From Pseudoroseomonas aestuarii (GTDB lineage Bacteria > Pseudomonadota > Alphaproteobacteria > Acetobacterales > Acetobacteraceae): 64,000 nt of DNA. Made by a program: the position numbers and the translations under genes. Each line of letters begins with the position of its first letter. The stretch's first letter is position 1. A model generated the notes under the pieces. The model saw only the letters and a list, made by a program, of their open reading frames with translations, was not told the DNA's origin and ran no database searches. Location: the NCBI RefSeq assembly GCF_042651065.1, contig NZ_JBHSCH010000005.1, positions 67,204-131,203 on the forward strand, in the 5' to 3' direction. Shown piece after piece: positions 29,799-38,277 of the stretch.

Positions 29799-31142
29799 TC
29801 AGGCGCTGCGCACCTCGCTCATGAAGCCATCCATCGCTTGGCGCAGCGAGCGGGAATGGCCGCCGAGACCGCCGGCCGCACTGCTGAGCTGCCCGGCCAC
29901 CTGGCGGGCGGAGGAGGCATCCGCCTCGAAGCCGCGCATCATCTCGCTGACGCGGCGGTTGCCGGCGGCGGCCTGCTGCACGGTTCGGGCAATGGCGTCG
30001 GCCGTCTGGCCCTGCTGCGCGACCGCCTCGGCGATGGCGGCGGCGATCTGGTTGATCTCGTCAATGGTACGGGCGATGTTCTCGATCGCGGCCACCGCCT
30101 CGCGCGTCGCGCCCTGCACCTGCCCGATCTGGCCGCTGATCTCCTCCGTGGCCTTGGCGGTCTGGTTGGCGAGGTTCTTCACCTCGCTGGCCACAACCGC
30201 GAAGCCCTTGCCCGCCTCGCCGGCCCGCGCCGCCTCGATGGTGGCGTTCAGCGCCAGCAGGTTGGTCTGGCCGGCGATGCTGTTGATGAGGCTCACCACG
30301 TCGTCGATCCGCTTGGCGCCCTCGGCCAGGGCCTGCACCACCGTGTCCGTGCGGCGGGCATCCTCCACGGCACGGGCGGCGATGCGGGTCGCCTCGCCGA
30401 GCTGGCGGCTGATCTGGCCGACCGAATTGGTGAGCTGCTCGGCCGAGCTGGCGGCCGCCTGCACATCCTGGTCCGCCCGCGCGGCGGACTGCGCCACCGT
30501 GCCGGACACCTCGCCGATGCGGCCCGCATTGCCGACGATGACCTGGACAGCCTCCTCCATCTGCCGCACCGACTGGCCGAGCTCCTCCACCACGCCGCTC
30601 ATGCGTTGCTCGAAGGTGCCGACGAGACGGTTGGTCAGGCTGGTCCGCGCTGCCTTCTCGGCCCGCGTGAAACACTCCAGCAGCAGCTCGCAATGCAGCC
30701 AGGCGACATGCGAGAGGCTCAGCCGCAGGGCGAATTTGCGGGCCGCCTCCCGCCGCACCCAGCCGGGGCCGGGCGGGTTCAGGCCCAGCTCCTCGCTGAT
30801 CAGGTTCAGGGTGGTGACGCCGCAGAGGCCGACCCCGTAGATCGGCATGCCATGGCGGTGCAACGCCACCCCCAGCGCCTCCGCCGATTCCAGAAATCCC
30901 GCATCCAGCTGTCCCGTGGCCACCCGCTGCCAGTGCGCCACCCGCAGGCGGTGCACCTCCGGGTGGCGCAGGGCCGCCATCGCCTCCGGCCAGCTGGCCA
31001 GGCGGGAGAGGCCCCGCTCCAGAAGGCCCGGCAGGGTCTTCTCGGCGAAGTCGCGCAGGCTCGGAAGCACTTCCAGATCCTCCGCGGTGATGCCGAAGGT
31101 GGACAGGCGCTGCCGCAGCTCGGGTGGGATGGAAACTGTCAT
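29799..31142 (-). CDS. Globin-coupled methyl-accepting chemotaxis transducer (soluble)
   Basis: This is a cytoplasmic chemoreceptor of 447 residues with no membrane helix. Residues 1-160 fit a protoglobin sensor domain (STFGITAEDLEVLPSL, RLRVAHWQRVATGQLD, LGVALHRHGMPIYGV); H95 in ALHRHG is the best candidate for the heme-binding histidine. Residues 180-447 form the MCP signalling coiled coil with the conserved hairpin tip INSIAGQTNLLALNATIEAARAGEAG. The start is ATG 31142; an earlier start nine codons upstream is less likely. By analogy with HemAT it may sense oxygen. No che genes are in the window, so its signalling partners lie elsewhere. The globin assignment is pattern-based. Confidence 0.85.
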   Translation of the reverse strand: MTVSIPPELRQRLSTFGITAEDLEVLPSLRDFAEKTLPGLLERGLSRLASWPEAMAALRHPEVHRLRVAHWQRVATGQLDAGFLESAEALGVALHRHGMPIYGVGLCGVTTLNLISEELGLNPPGPGWVRREAARKFALRLSLSHVAWLHCELLLECFTRAEKAARTSLTNRLVGTFEQRMSGVVEELGQSVRQMEEAVQVIVGNAGRIGEVSGTVAQSAARADQDVQAAASSAEQLTNSVGQISRQLGEATRIAARAVEDARRTDTVVQALAEGAKRIDDVVSLINSIAGQTNLLALNATIEAARAGEAGKGFAVVASEVKNLANQTAKATEEISGQIGQVQGATREAVAAIENIARTIDEINQIAAAIAEAVAQQGQTADAIARTVQQAAAGNRRVSEMMRGFEADASSARQVAGQLSSAAGGLGGHSRSLRQAMDGFMSEVRSA

Positions 31143-31363
31143 GCGGAACCTCTGGCCGTGGGGCGGCAAGCGTTGGATGTTTCAGGCGCTTCGACTCTGT
31201 ACGAAGAGGATTAAGGAAACGCTGAGTGGGCCTTTCCCCGTGCCTCGGCCGGTCCCGCCCGGCGGACGCGCAAGATGATTGCGGCCGTCACTGGCGTCAC
31301 GTTAGAAAGTTTGGAGGCCGCCCGACCGCCGCCCGCCGTCCGGAAGACATAAGGAAACCGTCC

Positions 31364-32407
31364 ATGGTGCAACGCCGCCATCTGCTGGGGCTGGCCTCCG
31401 CCGCCCTCGCCGCGCCCGCCCTGCTCGGCCCCCGCCCCGCGCGCGCCGAGGAGGTGACGCTGCGGCTGCACCACTTCCTCCCCGCCGTCTCCAACGTGCA
31501 CCGCAACTTCCTGGCGCCCTGGGCGAAGAAGGTGGAGGAGGCCTCGGCCGGCCGGCTGAAGATCCGCATCTTCCCCGCCATGCAGCTCGGCGGCGCGCCG
31601 CCGCAGCTCTACGACCAGGCGCGCGACGGCGTGGCCGACATCATCTGGACCCTGCCCGGCTACACCGCCGGCCGCTTCCCCCGCATCGAGGCGCTGGAGC
31701 TGCCCTTCACCGCCAACCGCAGCGGCCTGGCCAATGCACGCGCCACCCAGGCCTTCGCCGAGAGGCACCTGGCCGATGAGTTCGGCGAGGTGCACCCGCT
31801 CTGCTTCTGGTCGCATGATGGCGGACTGATCCACTCCCGCAGCCCGGTGCGCAAGCTCGAGGATCTGCGCGGCATGAAGCTGCGCTTCCCGACGCGGCAG
31901 GCCGGCGAGGGGCTGCGCGCGCTCGGTGCCGCGCCCGTCGGCATGCCGGTGCCGCAGGTGCCGGAGGCGCTGACCCAGGGCGTGCTGGACGGCGCCGTGG
32001 TGCCGTGGGAGGTGGTGCCCTCCATCAAGCTGCAGGAGCTGGTGCGCAACCACACCGCCTTCCCCGGCAGCCCCACCTTCTATGTCGCCACCAACGTGCT
32101 GGCGATGAACAAGGCGAAGTACCAGTCTCTCCCCGCCGACCTGCGCGCGGTGCTGGATGCGCAGTCCGGCCAGGCCGCCGCCGCCATGGTGGGCGCCATG
32201 CTGGACGAGCAGGCCGTCATCGTCTCCGAGCAGGCGCGCCGCCGCGGCAACACGCTGATCGAGCTGGAGCCGGCCGAGGCGGAGCGCTGGCGCGCCGCCT
32301 GCGCGCCGGTGACGGAGGCATGGCTCGGCCAGATGCAGGGGCGCAATGTCGATGGCGCGGCCCTGCTGGCCGATGCCCGCGCGCTGTTCGCCCGCTACGC
32401 CGCCTGA
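31364..32407 (+). CDS. TRAP transporter substrate-binding protein (DctP family)
   Basis: This is the periplasmic solute receptor of a tripartite ATP-independent transporter, 347 residues. A cleavable signal with twin arginines (QRRHLLGLASAALAAPALLG) ends at ARA. The mature part has the DctP pattern: LRLHHFLPAVSNVH, the conserved arginine segment LKIRIFPAMQLGG, GMKLRFPTRQAGEGLRALGAAPVGMPVPQ, and FYVATNVLAMNKAKY. The start ATG 31364 is supported by the signal peptide. It is followed by the two membrane subunits and then protocatechuate pathway genes, so its ligand is probably an aromatic carboxylate; that is inference from context. Confidence 0.93.
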   Translation: MVQRRHLLGLASAALAAPALLGPRPARAEEVTLRLHHFLPAVSNVHRNFLAPWAKKVEEASAGRLKIRIFPAMQLGGAPPQLYDQARDGVADIIWTLPGYTAGRFPRIEALELPFTANRSGLANARATQAFAERHLADEFGEVHPLCFWSHDGGLIHSRSPVRKLEDLRGMKLRFPTRQAGEGLRALGAAPVGMPVPQVPEALTQGVLDGAVVPWEVVPSIKLQELVRNHTAFPGSPTFYVATNVLAMNKAKYQSLPADLRAVLDAQSGQAAAAMVGAMLDEQAVIVSEQARRRGNTLIELEPAEAERWRAACAPVTEAWLGQMQGRNVDGAALLADARALFARYAA

Positions 32408-32513
32408 AGCCGCGGCCCGGGCGGGCCGTCCGCGCCGCCTCCGCCGGCCGGCGCCCCGCGCCCGGGGCCAGCCGGCGTCCCGCCCGAACGCCGCCGCCCC
32501 AGGAGGCCCCGCC

Positions 32514-32555
32514 ATGACCCCCGCCCCCTGCCGGAGCCGTACCCAATGGCCCTGA
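32514..32555 (+). CDS. Putative 13-residue leader peptide overlapping dctQ start
   Basis: A tiny open frame (MTPAPCRSRTQWP) begins with ATG at 32514, preceded at a seven-base distance by a perfect AGGAGG (32501-32506). It is the best ribosome site in the area. Its stop (TGA 32553-32555) lies just past the dctQ ATG at 32546, so ribosomes ending here could re-initiate on dctQ. It may be a real leader/coupling ORF or the AGGAGG may serve nothing else; there is no family to compare. Confidence 0.4.
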   Translation: MTPAPCRSRTQWP

Positions 32556-33049
32556 CCGCCTCCCCCGGAGGCCGGCCGCAGCATGGCCCGGTGGCGCTGC
32601 TCTGCCGGGCGCTGATGCTGGCCGGCGGCGCCATGCTGCTGGCCACCGCCCTGCTCACCGCGGCCAGCGTGCTGCGGCGCTGGCTGCTGGGCCAGCCCAT
32701 CCCGGGCGATTTCGAGCTGGTGCAGGCCGGCTCGGGCCTCGCCGTGTTCGGCTTCCTGGCCTTCGGCACGCTGCGGCGCGCCAACATCCTGGTGGACAGC
32801 TTCACGAGCTGGCTGCCCACCGGGCTGTGCCGCGTCATCGACGCCTTCTGGAATCTCGTCTGGGCCGCTGCGGCGGCGCTGCTGGGCTGGCGCATGGTGC
32901 TCGGCGCGCTCGATGCGTGGCGCAGCGACACGCGCAGCATGGTGCTCTCCATGCCGCTGTGGTGGGCCATCGGCCTCGGCGCGCTGGCGCTGCTGGCCAC
33001 CGCCCTGGCGGCGCTGCGCTGCGCCCTGCAGGCGGCGGAGAAGCCATGA
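32546..33049 (+). CDS. TRAP transporter small permease (DctQ family)
   Basis: This is a 167-residue inner-membrane protein with four helices, the small membrane subunit of the TRAP carrier. The DctQ pattern is visible: helix one LMLAGGAMLLATALLTAASVLRRW, then IPGDFELVQAGSGLAVFGFLAFGTLRRANILVD. It overlaps the large permease by four bases (ATGA). A small leader ORF with a strong ribosome site precedes and overlaps its start. Confidence 0.92.
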   Translation: MALTASPGGRPQHGPVALLCRALMLAGGAMLLATALLTAASVLRRWLLGQPIPGDFELVQAGSGLAVFGFLAFGTLRRANILVDSFTSWLPTGLCRVIDAFWNLVWAAAAALLGWRMVLGALDAWRSDTRSMVLSMPLWWAIGLGALALLATALAALRCALQAAEKP

Positions 33050-34368
33050 GCGAGGAGTTCCTGCTCGCCGGCACCGGCTTCGGCGCGCTGCTGCTGCTCA
33101 TCGCGCTGCGGGCGCCGGTGGGGCTGGCCATGCTGCTGGTGGGCGCCTTCGGCTACCAGCACATCGTGGGGTGGGAGGTGCTGGCCAACTACCTGAAGGC
33201 CACGCCCTGGCATCTCTTCGCCAGCTACACCTTCTCCGTCATCCCTCTCTTCATCCTGATGGGTGCCATCGCCGAGCGCGGCGGGCTGGCGGGCGACCTG
33301 TTCACCGCCGCCCAGGCGCTGGTGGGCCAGCGGCGCGGGGGCCTGGCCATCGGCGTCATCGGCGCCTGCGCGGCGTTCGGCGCGGTGTGCGGCTCCTCGG
33401 TGGCCACCACCGCCACCTTCGGCCGCGCCGCCCTGCCCGAGCTGCGGCGCCACGGCTACGAGCCCGGCCTCGCCGCCGGCACCATCGCGGTGGGCGGCAC
33501 GCTGGGCATCCTGATCCCGCCCAGCGTCATCCTGGTGGTCTATGCCATCAGCACGGAGCAGAATATCGCCAAGCTGTTCATGGCGGCGTTCATCCCCGGG
33601 CTGCTGGCGGCGGCGCTCTATACGCTGGCCATCCTGCTGCTGGCGCGGCGCCGGCCGGAGGCGATGCCCCCCGCCCCCGCCCTCTCCGCCGCCGGGCGCC
33701 GCGCCGCGCTGCGCGCCGTGCTGCCGGTGCTGGCCATCGCCGTCATCGTGGTCGGCGGCATCTATGGCGGCGTCTTCACGCCGACCGAGAGCGCGGCCAT
33801 CGGCGTCGTCGCGACGCTGGCGGTGGCGCTGCTGCGCGGCAGCCTGGGCCTTGCCGGGCTGTGGCAGGCGCTGCGCGGCACCGCCGAGACCACGGCGATG
33901 ATCTTCGTCATCCTGCTTGGCGCCGAGGTGTTCAACGCCTTCCTGGCGCTGACCCAGGCGCCGGACCTGCTGGCGCTGTGGATCTCGGAGCAGGCGCTGC
34001 CGCCCTACGGCATCCTGGCGCTGCTGCTGCTCAGCTACATCGTGCTCGGCGCGGTGATGGACGAGCTGGCGATGATCCTGCTGACGCTGCCGATCTTCTT
34101 CCCCGTCGTCACCGCGCTCGATTTCGGCCTGACGCCGGAGGAGACGGCGATCTGGTTCGGCGTGCTGGTGCTGGTGGTGGTGGGCATCGGCCTCACCGCG
34201 CCGCCGATCGGGCTGAACGTCTTCGTCGTCGCCGCCCTGGCGCGGGACGTGCCGATGGCCCGCATCTACCGCGGCGTGCTGCCCTACCTGGCCATGGACG
34301 TGGTAAGGCTGCTGCTCTGCGTCGCCTTTCCGGCGCTGTCCCTTGCGCTGGTGCGGTGGCTGGGCTGA
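33046..34368 (+). CDS. TRAP transporter large permease (DctM family)
   Basis: This is the 440-residue sodium-coupled membrane subunit that carries the substrate across the inner membrane. It has about 12 hydrophobic helices and the family stretches FILMGAIAERGGLAGDLF, GSSVATTATFGRAALPEL, GGTLGILIPPSVILVVYA and LLLSYIVLGAVMDELAMIL. The start ATG 33046 overlaps the dctQ stop. After it come 83 bases and then the pcaDC gene on the same strand, so the transporter and catabolic genes may form one transcription unit. Confidence 0.95.
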   Translation: MSEEFLLAGTGFGALLLLIALRAPVGLAMLLVGAFGYQHIVGWEVLANYLKATPWHLFASYTFSVIPLFILMGAIAERGGLAGDLFTAAQALVGQRRGGLAIGVIGACAAFGAVCGSSVATTATFGRAALPELRRHGYEPGLAAGTIAVGGTLGILIPPSVILVVYAISTEQNIAKLFMAAFIPGLLAAALYTLAILLLARRRPEAMPPAPALSAAGRRAALRAVLPVLAIAVIVVGGIYGGVFTPTESAAIGVVATLAVALLRGSLGLAGLWQALRGTAETTAMIFVILLGAEVFNAFLALTQAPDLLALWISEQALPPYGILALLLLSYIVLGAVMDELAMILLTLPIFFPVVTALDFGLTPEETAIWFGVLVLVVVGIGLTAPPIGLNVFVVAALARDVPMARIYRGVLPYLAMDVVRLLLCVAFPALSLALVRWLG

Positions 34369-34451
34369 GCCGCATTTCACGGGGTATTGACCGGCGCCAC
34401 CGCGGGCGCGACCGTCGCGGCACATCGATACAAGGCGGATCGGCAAAAGCC

Positions 34452-35609
34452 ATGTTCATCCAGATTGCGGATCATCTGGTCCATTGCGTCGTCGAGGGTC
34501 CGCAGGATGCGCCGCCGCTGGTGCTGCTGCACTCCATCGGCACCACCCAGCATGTCTGGGACCCGCAGGCCCCGGCCCTGGCGCGGTGCTTCCGCGTCAT
34601 CCGCCCCGACATGCGCGGCCACGGCCTCACCGGCGTGACGCCGGGCGACCACACCATGCAGGGGCTGGCGCGGGACGTGGTGGCGCTGCTCGACGCGCTG
34701 GGCATCACGCGCGCGCATGTGGCGGGGCTTTCCATCGGCGGGCGCATCGCGCTGCAGCTGGCGGCGGATTTCCCGGAACGCGTCGCTTCCCTGCTGCTGA
34801 TCGGCGCCGCGCTGGAGTACCCGGACCCCGCCACCTGGCAGGCGCGCATCGACGCCGTGCGGGCCGAGGGCACGCAGGTGCTGGCCGATGCCGTGATGCC
34901 GCGCTGGGTGTCGCAGCCCGACGCGCCCTCCGGCCTCGGCCTGCGCACCATGCTGCTGCGCACCGACGCGGAGGGCTATGCCGGCGCCGCCGCCGCGCTG
35001 CGCGACGCGCGCGCCGCCGGGGTGGAGGGCCGCGTGCGCGCCCCCACCACCCTGCTGGTGGGCGAGCTGGACCCGGCCTCGCCCATCGCGGCGGCCGAGG
35101 CGCTGCGCGACGGCATCCCCGGCGCCGGCCTCGTCGTTCTGCCAGGGATGCGGCACATCCCGAACTACGAGGCGGCGGAGACGGTGACGGCGGCGATGCT
35201 GGCGCATCTCGGCGCCCTGGCCGCGCCCGCGCCGGACCCGCTGGAGGCGGGCCTCGCCGTGCGCCGCGCCGTGCTGGGGGAGGCGCATGTGGCGCGCGCC
35301 AGCGCCGCCGTCACGGCGCTGGACGCGCCCTTCCAGGACTACATCACCCGCAACGTCTGGGGGCAGATCTGGACCCGCCCCGGCCTCTCCCGCCACGCGC
35401 GCAGCCTGCTGACTCTTGCCATGATGGCAGCCCTCGGCCGGCATGAGGAGTTCGTGCTGCATGTGAAGGCCACGCGCCAGACCGGCGTGACGCCGGAGGA
35501 GTTGGCCGAGCTGCTGCTGCAGGTGGGCGCCTATGCCGGCGTGCCGGTGGCCAATCACGCGCTGAAGCTCGCCAAGGAGACGCTGCGCGCCATGGAGGAA
35601 GCGACATGA
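34452..35609 (+). CDS. pcaL: Fused beta-ketoadipate enol-lactone hydrolase / 4-carboxymuconolactone decarboxylase
   Basis: This two-domain enzyme (also written PcaDC) performs the last steps from 4-carboxymuconolactone to beta-ketoadipate in the protocatechuate branch. It has 385 residues. The N-terminal alpha/beta-hydrolase has LLHSIGTTQHVWDPQ, the nucleophile serine S94 in GLSIGGRIA, an acid residue in GELDPASPI and the histidine in LPGMRHIPN. The C-terminal domain from about residue 265 is the decarboxylase, with FQDYITRNVWGQIWTRPGL and RHEEFVLHVKATRQTGVTPEEL. The fusion is known in several bacteria. It overlaps pcaH by four bases. Confidence 0.93.
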   Translation: MFIQIADHLVHCVVEGPQDAPPLVLLHSIGTTQHVWDPQAPALARCFRVIRPDMRGHGLTGVTPGDHTMQGLARDVVALLDALGITRAHVAGLSIGGRIALQLAADFPERVASLLLIGAALEYPDPATWQARIDAVRAEGTQVLADAVMPRWVSQPDAPSGLGLRTMLLRTDAEGYAGAAAALRDARAAGVEGRVRAPTTLLVGELDPASPIAAAEALRDGIPGAGLVVLPGMRHIPNYEAAETVTAAMLAHLGALAAPAPDPLEAGLAVRRAVLGEAHVARASAAVTALDAPFQDYITRNVWGQIWTRPGLSRHARSLLTLAMMAALGRHEEFVLHVKATRQTGVTPEELAELLLQVGAYAGVPVANHALKLAKETLRAMEEAT

Positions 35610-36322
35610 CCGAAAGCCCGGACGGCTATCGCCGGCCCCGGCCAGGCACCCAGCCGGAGTACGACGTGCCGGATTACGGCAGCACGCGGCTGCGCCACCC
35701 CGTGCGCCCGCTGCTGCGCGTGCCGCACGGCCCCACCGAGACCACCGCGCCGGCGATGAGCCCGGCCCTCTACGCGCCGATGCCCGACATGACGCGCCAT
35801 GCCGGCGGCGAGGCGGTGGGCGAGCGCATCATCGTCGCCGGCCGGGTGCTGGACGAGGATGGCCGCCCGCTCCGCGGCACCATGCTGGAGATCTGGCAGG
35901 CCAACGCCGCCGGCCGCTACGCCCACCCGGGCGACACGCATGACGCGCCGCTCGATCCGCATTTCTCCGGCCAGGCGCGGGTGTTCACCGACGAGGAAGG
36001 CTGGTACCGCTACACCACCATCCGCCCCGGCGCCTACCCGTGGGGCAACCACCACAATGCCTGGCGCCCGGTGCACATCCACTACAGCCTGTTCGGCGCC
36101 GGCTTCGCGCAGCGGCTGATCACCCAGATGTACTTCCCCGGCGACCCGCTGCTGCCGCTCGACCCCATCTTCAACGCGACGCCCGATGCCGCCGCGCGGG
36201 AGCGGCTCGTGGCGCGCTTCGACCTCGGCATCACCCAGCCGAACCGCGCGCTGGGCTACCGGTTCGATATCGTGCTCCGTGGCCGTGCCGCGACGCCCTT
36301 CGAGGAGGACCACCCGGAATGA
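35606..36322 (+). CDS. pcaH: Protocatechuate 3,4-dioxygenase, beta subunit
   Basis: This is the iron-bearing subunit of the intradiol ring-cleaving dioxygenase that converts protocatechuate to 3-carboxy-cis,cis-muconate. It has 238 residues. The four Fe(III) ligands are visible with the exact family spacing: Y105 (AAGRYAHPG), Y144 (PGAYPWGNH), H157 and H159 (RPVHIHY). The N-terminal YRRPRPGTQPEYDVPDYGSTRLR is typical of PcaH. It is coupled by ATGA overlaps to pcaL before and pcaG after. Confidence 0.97.
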   Translation: MTESPDGYRRPRPGTQPEYDVPDYGSTRLRHPVRPLLRVPHGPTETTAPAMSPALYAPMPDMTRHAGGEAVGERIIVAGRVLDEDGRPLRGTMLEIWQANAAGRYAHPGDTHDAPLDPHFSGQARVFTDEEGWYRYTTIRPGAYPWGNHHNAWRPVHIHYSLFGAGFAQRLITQMYFPGDPLLPLDPIFNATPDAAARERLVARFDLGITQPNRALGYRFDIVLRGRAATPFEEDHPE

Positions 36323-36873
36323 GCGGCGCGCGCGCCACCGCCAGCCAGACCGCCGGCCCCTACTGGCACCTGATCGACCATCCCGAATGGGCCGACCTGC
36401 TGCGTGCCGACGGGCCGAATGCCGGCCTCGCTACCAGCCGCATCGAGTTGGCCGGGCGCATCGCCGACGGCGCCGGCAGCCCGGTGACGGATGCGATGGT
36501 GGAGATCTGGCAGGCCGGCCCGGATGGCCGCTACGACGGCCCCTTCCACGGCTTCGGCCGCTGCGCCACCGACCGCGAGGGGCGCTACCGCTTCGTCACG
36601 CTGCGCCCCGGCCCGGTGCCGGCGGCCGGCGGCGGCAATGGCTGGCAGGCGCCGCATGTGGCACTCTCCATCTTCGCCCGCGGCCTGCTGAAGCCGCTCG
36701 TCACCCGCCTCTACTTCGCGGGCGAGGCGCTGAACGAGACCGACCCGCTGCTCGCCGCCATCGCCGAGCCGGAGCGCCGCGCCACCCTGATCGCCCGCCC
36801 CGAGGGCGCGGCGCGATGGGTGCTCGACCTCCGCCTGCAGGGCGAGGGCGAAACCGTGTTCCTGGAGATCTGA
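36319..36873 (+). CDS. pcaG: Protocatechuate 3,4-dioxygenase, alpha subunit
   Basis: This is the 184-residue partner of PcaH, with the same fold but without the iron ligands. It begins ATASQTAGPYWHLIDHPEW and has DAMVEIWQAGPDGRYDGPF and VTRLYFAGEALNETDPLL, all typical of PcaG. ATG 36319 overlaps the pcaH stop. The pcaB gene starts five bases past its stop codon. Confidence 0.96.
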   Translation: MSGARATASQTAGPYWHLIDHPEWADLLRADGPNAGLATSRIELAGRIADGAGSPVTDAMVEIWQAGPDGRYDGPFHGFGRCATDREGRYRFVTLRPGPVPAAGGGNGWQAPHVALSIFARGLLKPLVTRLYFAGEALNETDPLLAAIAEPERRATLIARPEGAARWVLDLRLQGEGETVFLEI

Positions 36874-36878
36874 GCCGC

Positions 36879-38231
36879 ATGCTTTCCGTCAACCCAGCCG
36901 ATGGCGCCGTGCTCTCCGTCCTCTACGGCACCGATGCCATGCGGGCGGTGATCGGCGAGCGGGCCTTCATCGGGCAGATGCTGGCGGTGGAGGCGGCGCT
37001 GGCCCGCGCCCAGGCGCGGCTCGGCATCATCCCCGAGGAAGCCGCCACGGCCATCGCCGAGGTGGCCTCGATCGAGAAGCTGGACCTGCCGGCGCTGGCG
37101 CGCGCCACGCGCAACACCGGCTACCCGGTGGTGGGGCTGGTCAAGCAGCTCTCGTTGCTCGCCGGCACCGAGGCGGGGCGCTGGACCCATTGGGGCGCCA
37201 CCACCCAGGACATCATGGACACCGCCATCGTGCTCCAGCTGCGCGAGGCCTTCGCGCTGCTGGGCGCCGACCTGGACCGGCTGAACCAGGCGCTGGCCCG
37301 GCAGGCGCGGGAGCACCGCGGGCTGGTGATGGCGGGGCGCACCCACCTGCAGCACGCGCTGCCCGTCACCTTCGGCTACAAATGCGCCATCTGGCTCTCG
37401 CCGCTGATCACCATGCGGGAGCGGCTGGACCAGCTGCTGCCGCGCCTGCTGAAGGTGCAGTTCGGTGGCGCCGCCGGCACCCTCGCCTCGCTGGGCGGGC
37501 GTGGGCTGGAGGTGGCGGAGGCGCTGGCGGAGGAGCTCGGCCTCGCCATGCCGGACGCGCCCTGGCATGTCGCGCGCGACACCATGGCGGAGGCCGTCTG
37601 CTTCCTCGGCCTGCTCACCGGCGCGCTCTCCAAGCTCGCCACGGACGTGATGCTGCTGATGCAGAGCGAGGTGGCGGAGGTGTTCGAGCCGCATGCACCG
37701 GGGCGCGGCGGCTCCTCCACCATGCCGCAGAAGCGCAACCCGATTGCCTGCGAATACGTGCTGGCGCAGGCGCGTGGCGTGCACGCGCTGGTGCCGCAGA
37801 TGCTCGGCGCCATGGCGGTGGACCAGGAGCGCGGCACCGGCCCCTGGCAGGCCGAGCCGCTGGCCCTGCCGCAGGCCTTCACCCTGGCGCATGGCGCGCT
37901 GGCCCAGGCCGTCACCATCGCCGAGGGGCTGACGGTGGATGGCGCCCGGATGCGCCGCAACCTCGATGCCAGCGGCGGCCTCATCATGGCCGAGGCGGTG
38001 ATGATGGCGCTGGCCGAGCTGATCGGCCGCGGCACGGCGCATGATGCGGTGCACCATGCCTGCGACGTGGCCCTGGCGGATTCCATCCCGCTGGCCGAGG
38101 CGCTGCGCCGCGACGAATGCATCAGCGCGGCGCTCGACGAGGCGGCCATCGCCCGGCTGACCGAGCCGGCCAACTACCTGGGCGCGACGGACGCCTTCAT
38201 CGACCGGGTGCTGCAACGGCTCGACCCGTAG
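36879..38231 (+). CDS. pcaB: 3-carboxy-cis,cis-muconate cycloisomerase
   Basis: This fumarase/aspartase-superfamily enzyme closes 3-carboxymuconate to 4-carboxymuconolactone, the step between PcaHG and PcaL. It has 450 residues with the superfamily signature GGSSTMPQKRNPIACEYV, THWGATTQDIMDTAIVLQLR and GRTHLQHALPVTFGYK. With pcaL, pcaH and pcaG it completes the route from protocatechuate to beta-ketoadipate. Genes for the later steps (pcaIJ, pcaF) and the usual LysR regulator pcaQ are not in the window. Confidence 0.95.
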   Translation: MLSVNPADGAVLSVLYGTDAMRAVIGERAFIGQMLAVEAALARAQARLGIIPEEAATAIAEVASIEKLDLPALARATRNTGYPVVGLVKQLSLLAGTEAGRWTHWGATTQDIMDTAIVLQLREAFALLGADLDRLNQALARQAREHRGLVMAGRTHLQHALPVTFGYKCAIWLSPLITMRERLDQLLPRLLKVQFGGAAGTLASLGGRGLEVAEALAEELGLAMPDAPWHVARDTMAEAVCFLGLLTGALSKLATDVMLLMQSEVAEVFEPHAPGRGGSSTMPQKRNPIACEYVLAQARGVHALVPQMLGAMAVDQERGTGPWQAEPLALPQAFTLAHGALAQAVTIAEGLTVDGARMRRNLDASGGLIMAEAVMMALAELIGRGTAHDAVHHACDVALADSIPLAEALRRDECISAALDEAAIARLTEPANYLGATDAFIDRVLQRLDP

Positions 38232-38237
38232 CCACCG

Positions 38238-38271
38238 CCGGGGAGGGAGAAGGGCTTCCCCTCCCCCGGCC
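38238..38271. terminator. GC-rich hairpin between converging pcaB and DUF1264 genes
   Basis: CCGGGGAGGG and a CCCCTCCCCCGG arm face each other around an AGAAGGGCTT loop in the 46 bases between two converging stop codons. There is no clear U-tract. It probably acts as a shared transcription end. Confidence 0.5.
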
Positions 38272-38277
38272 GCAGGC

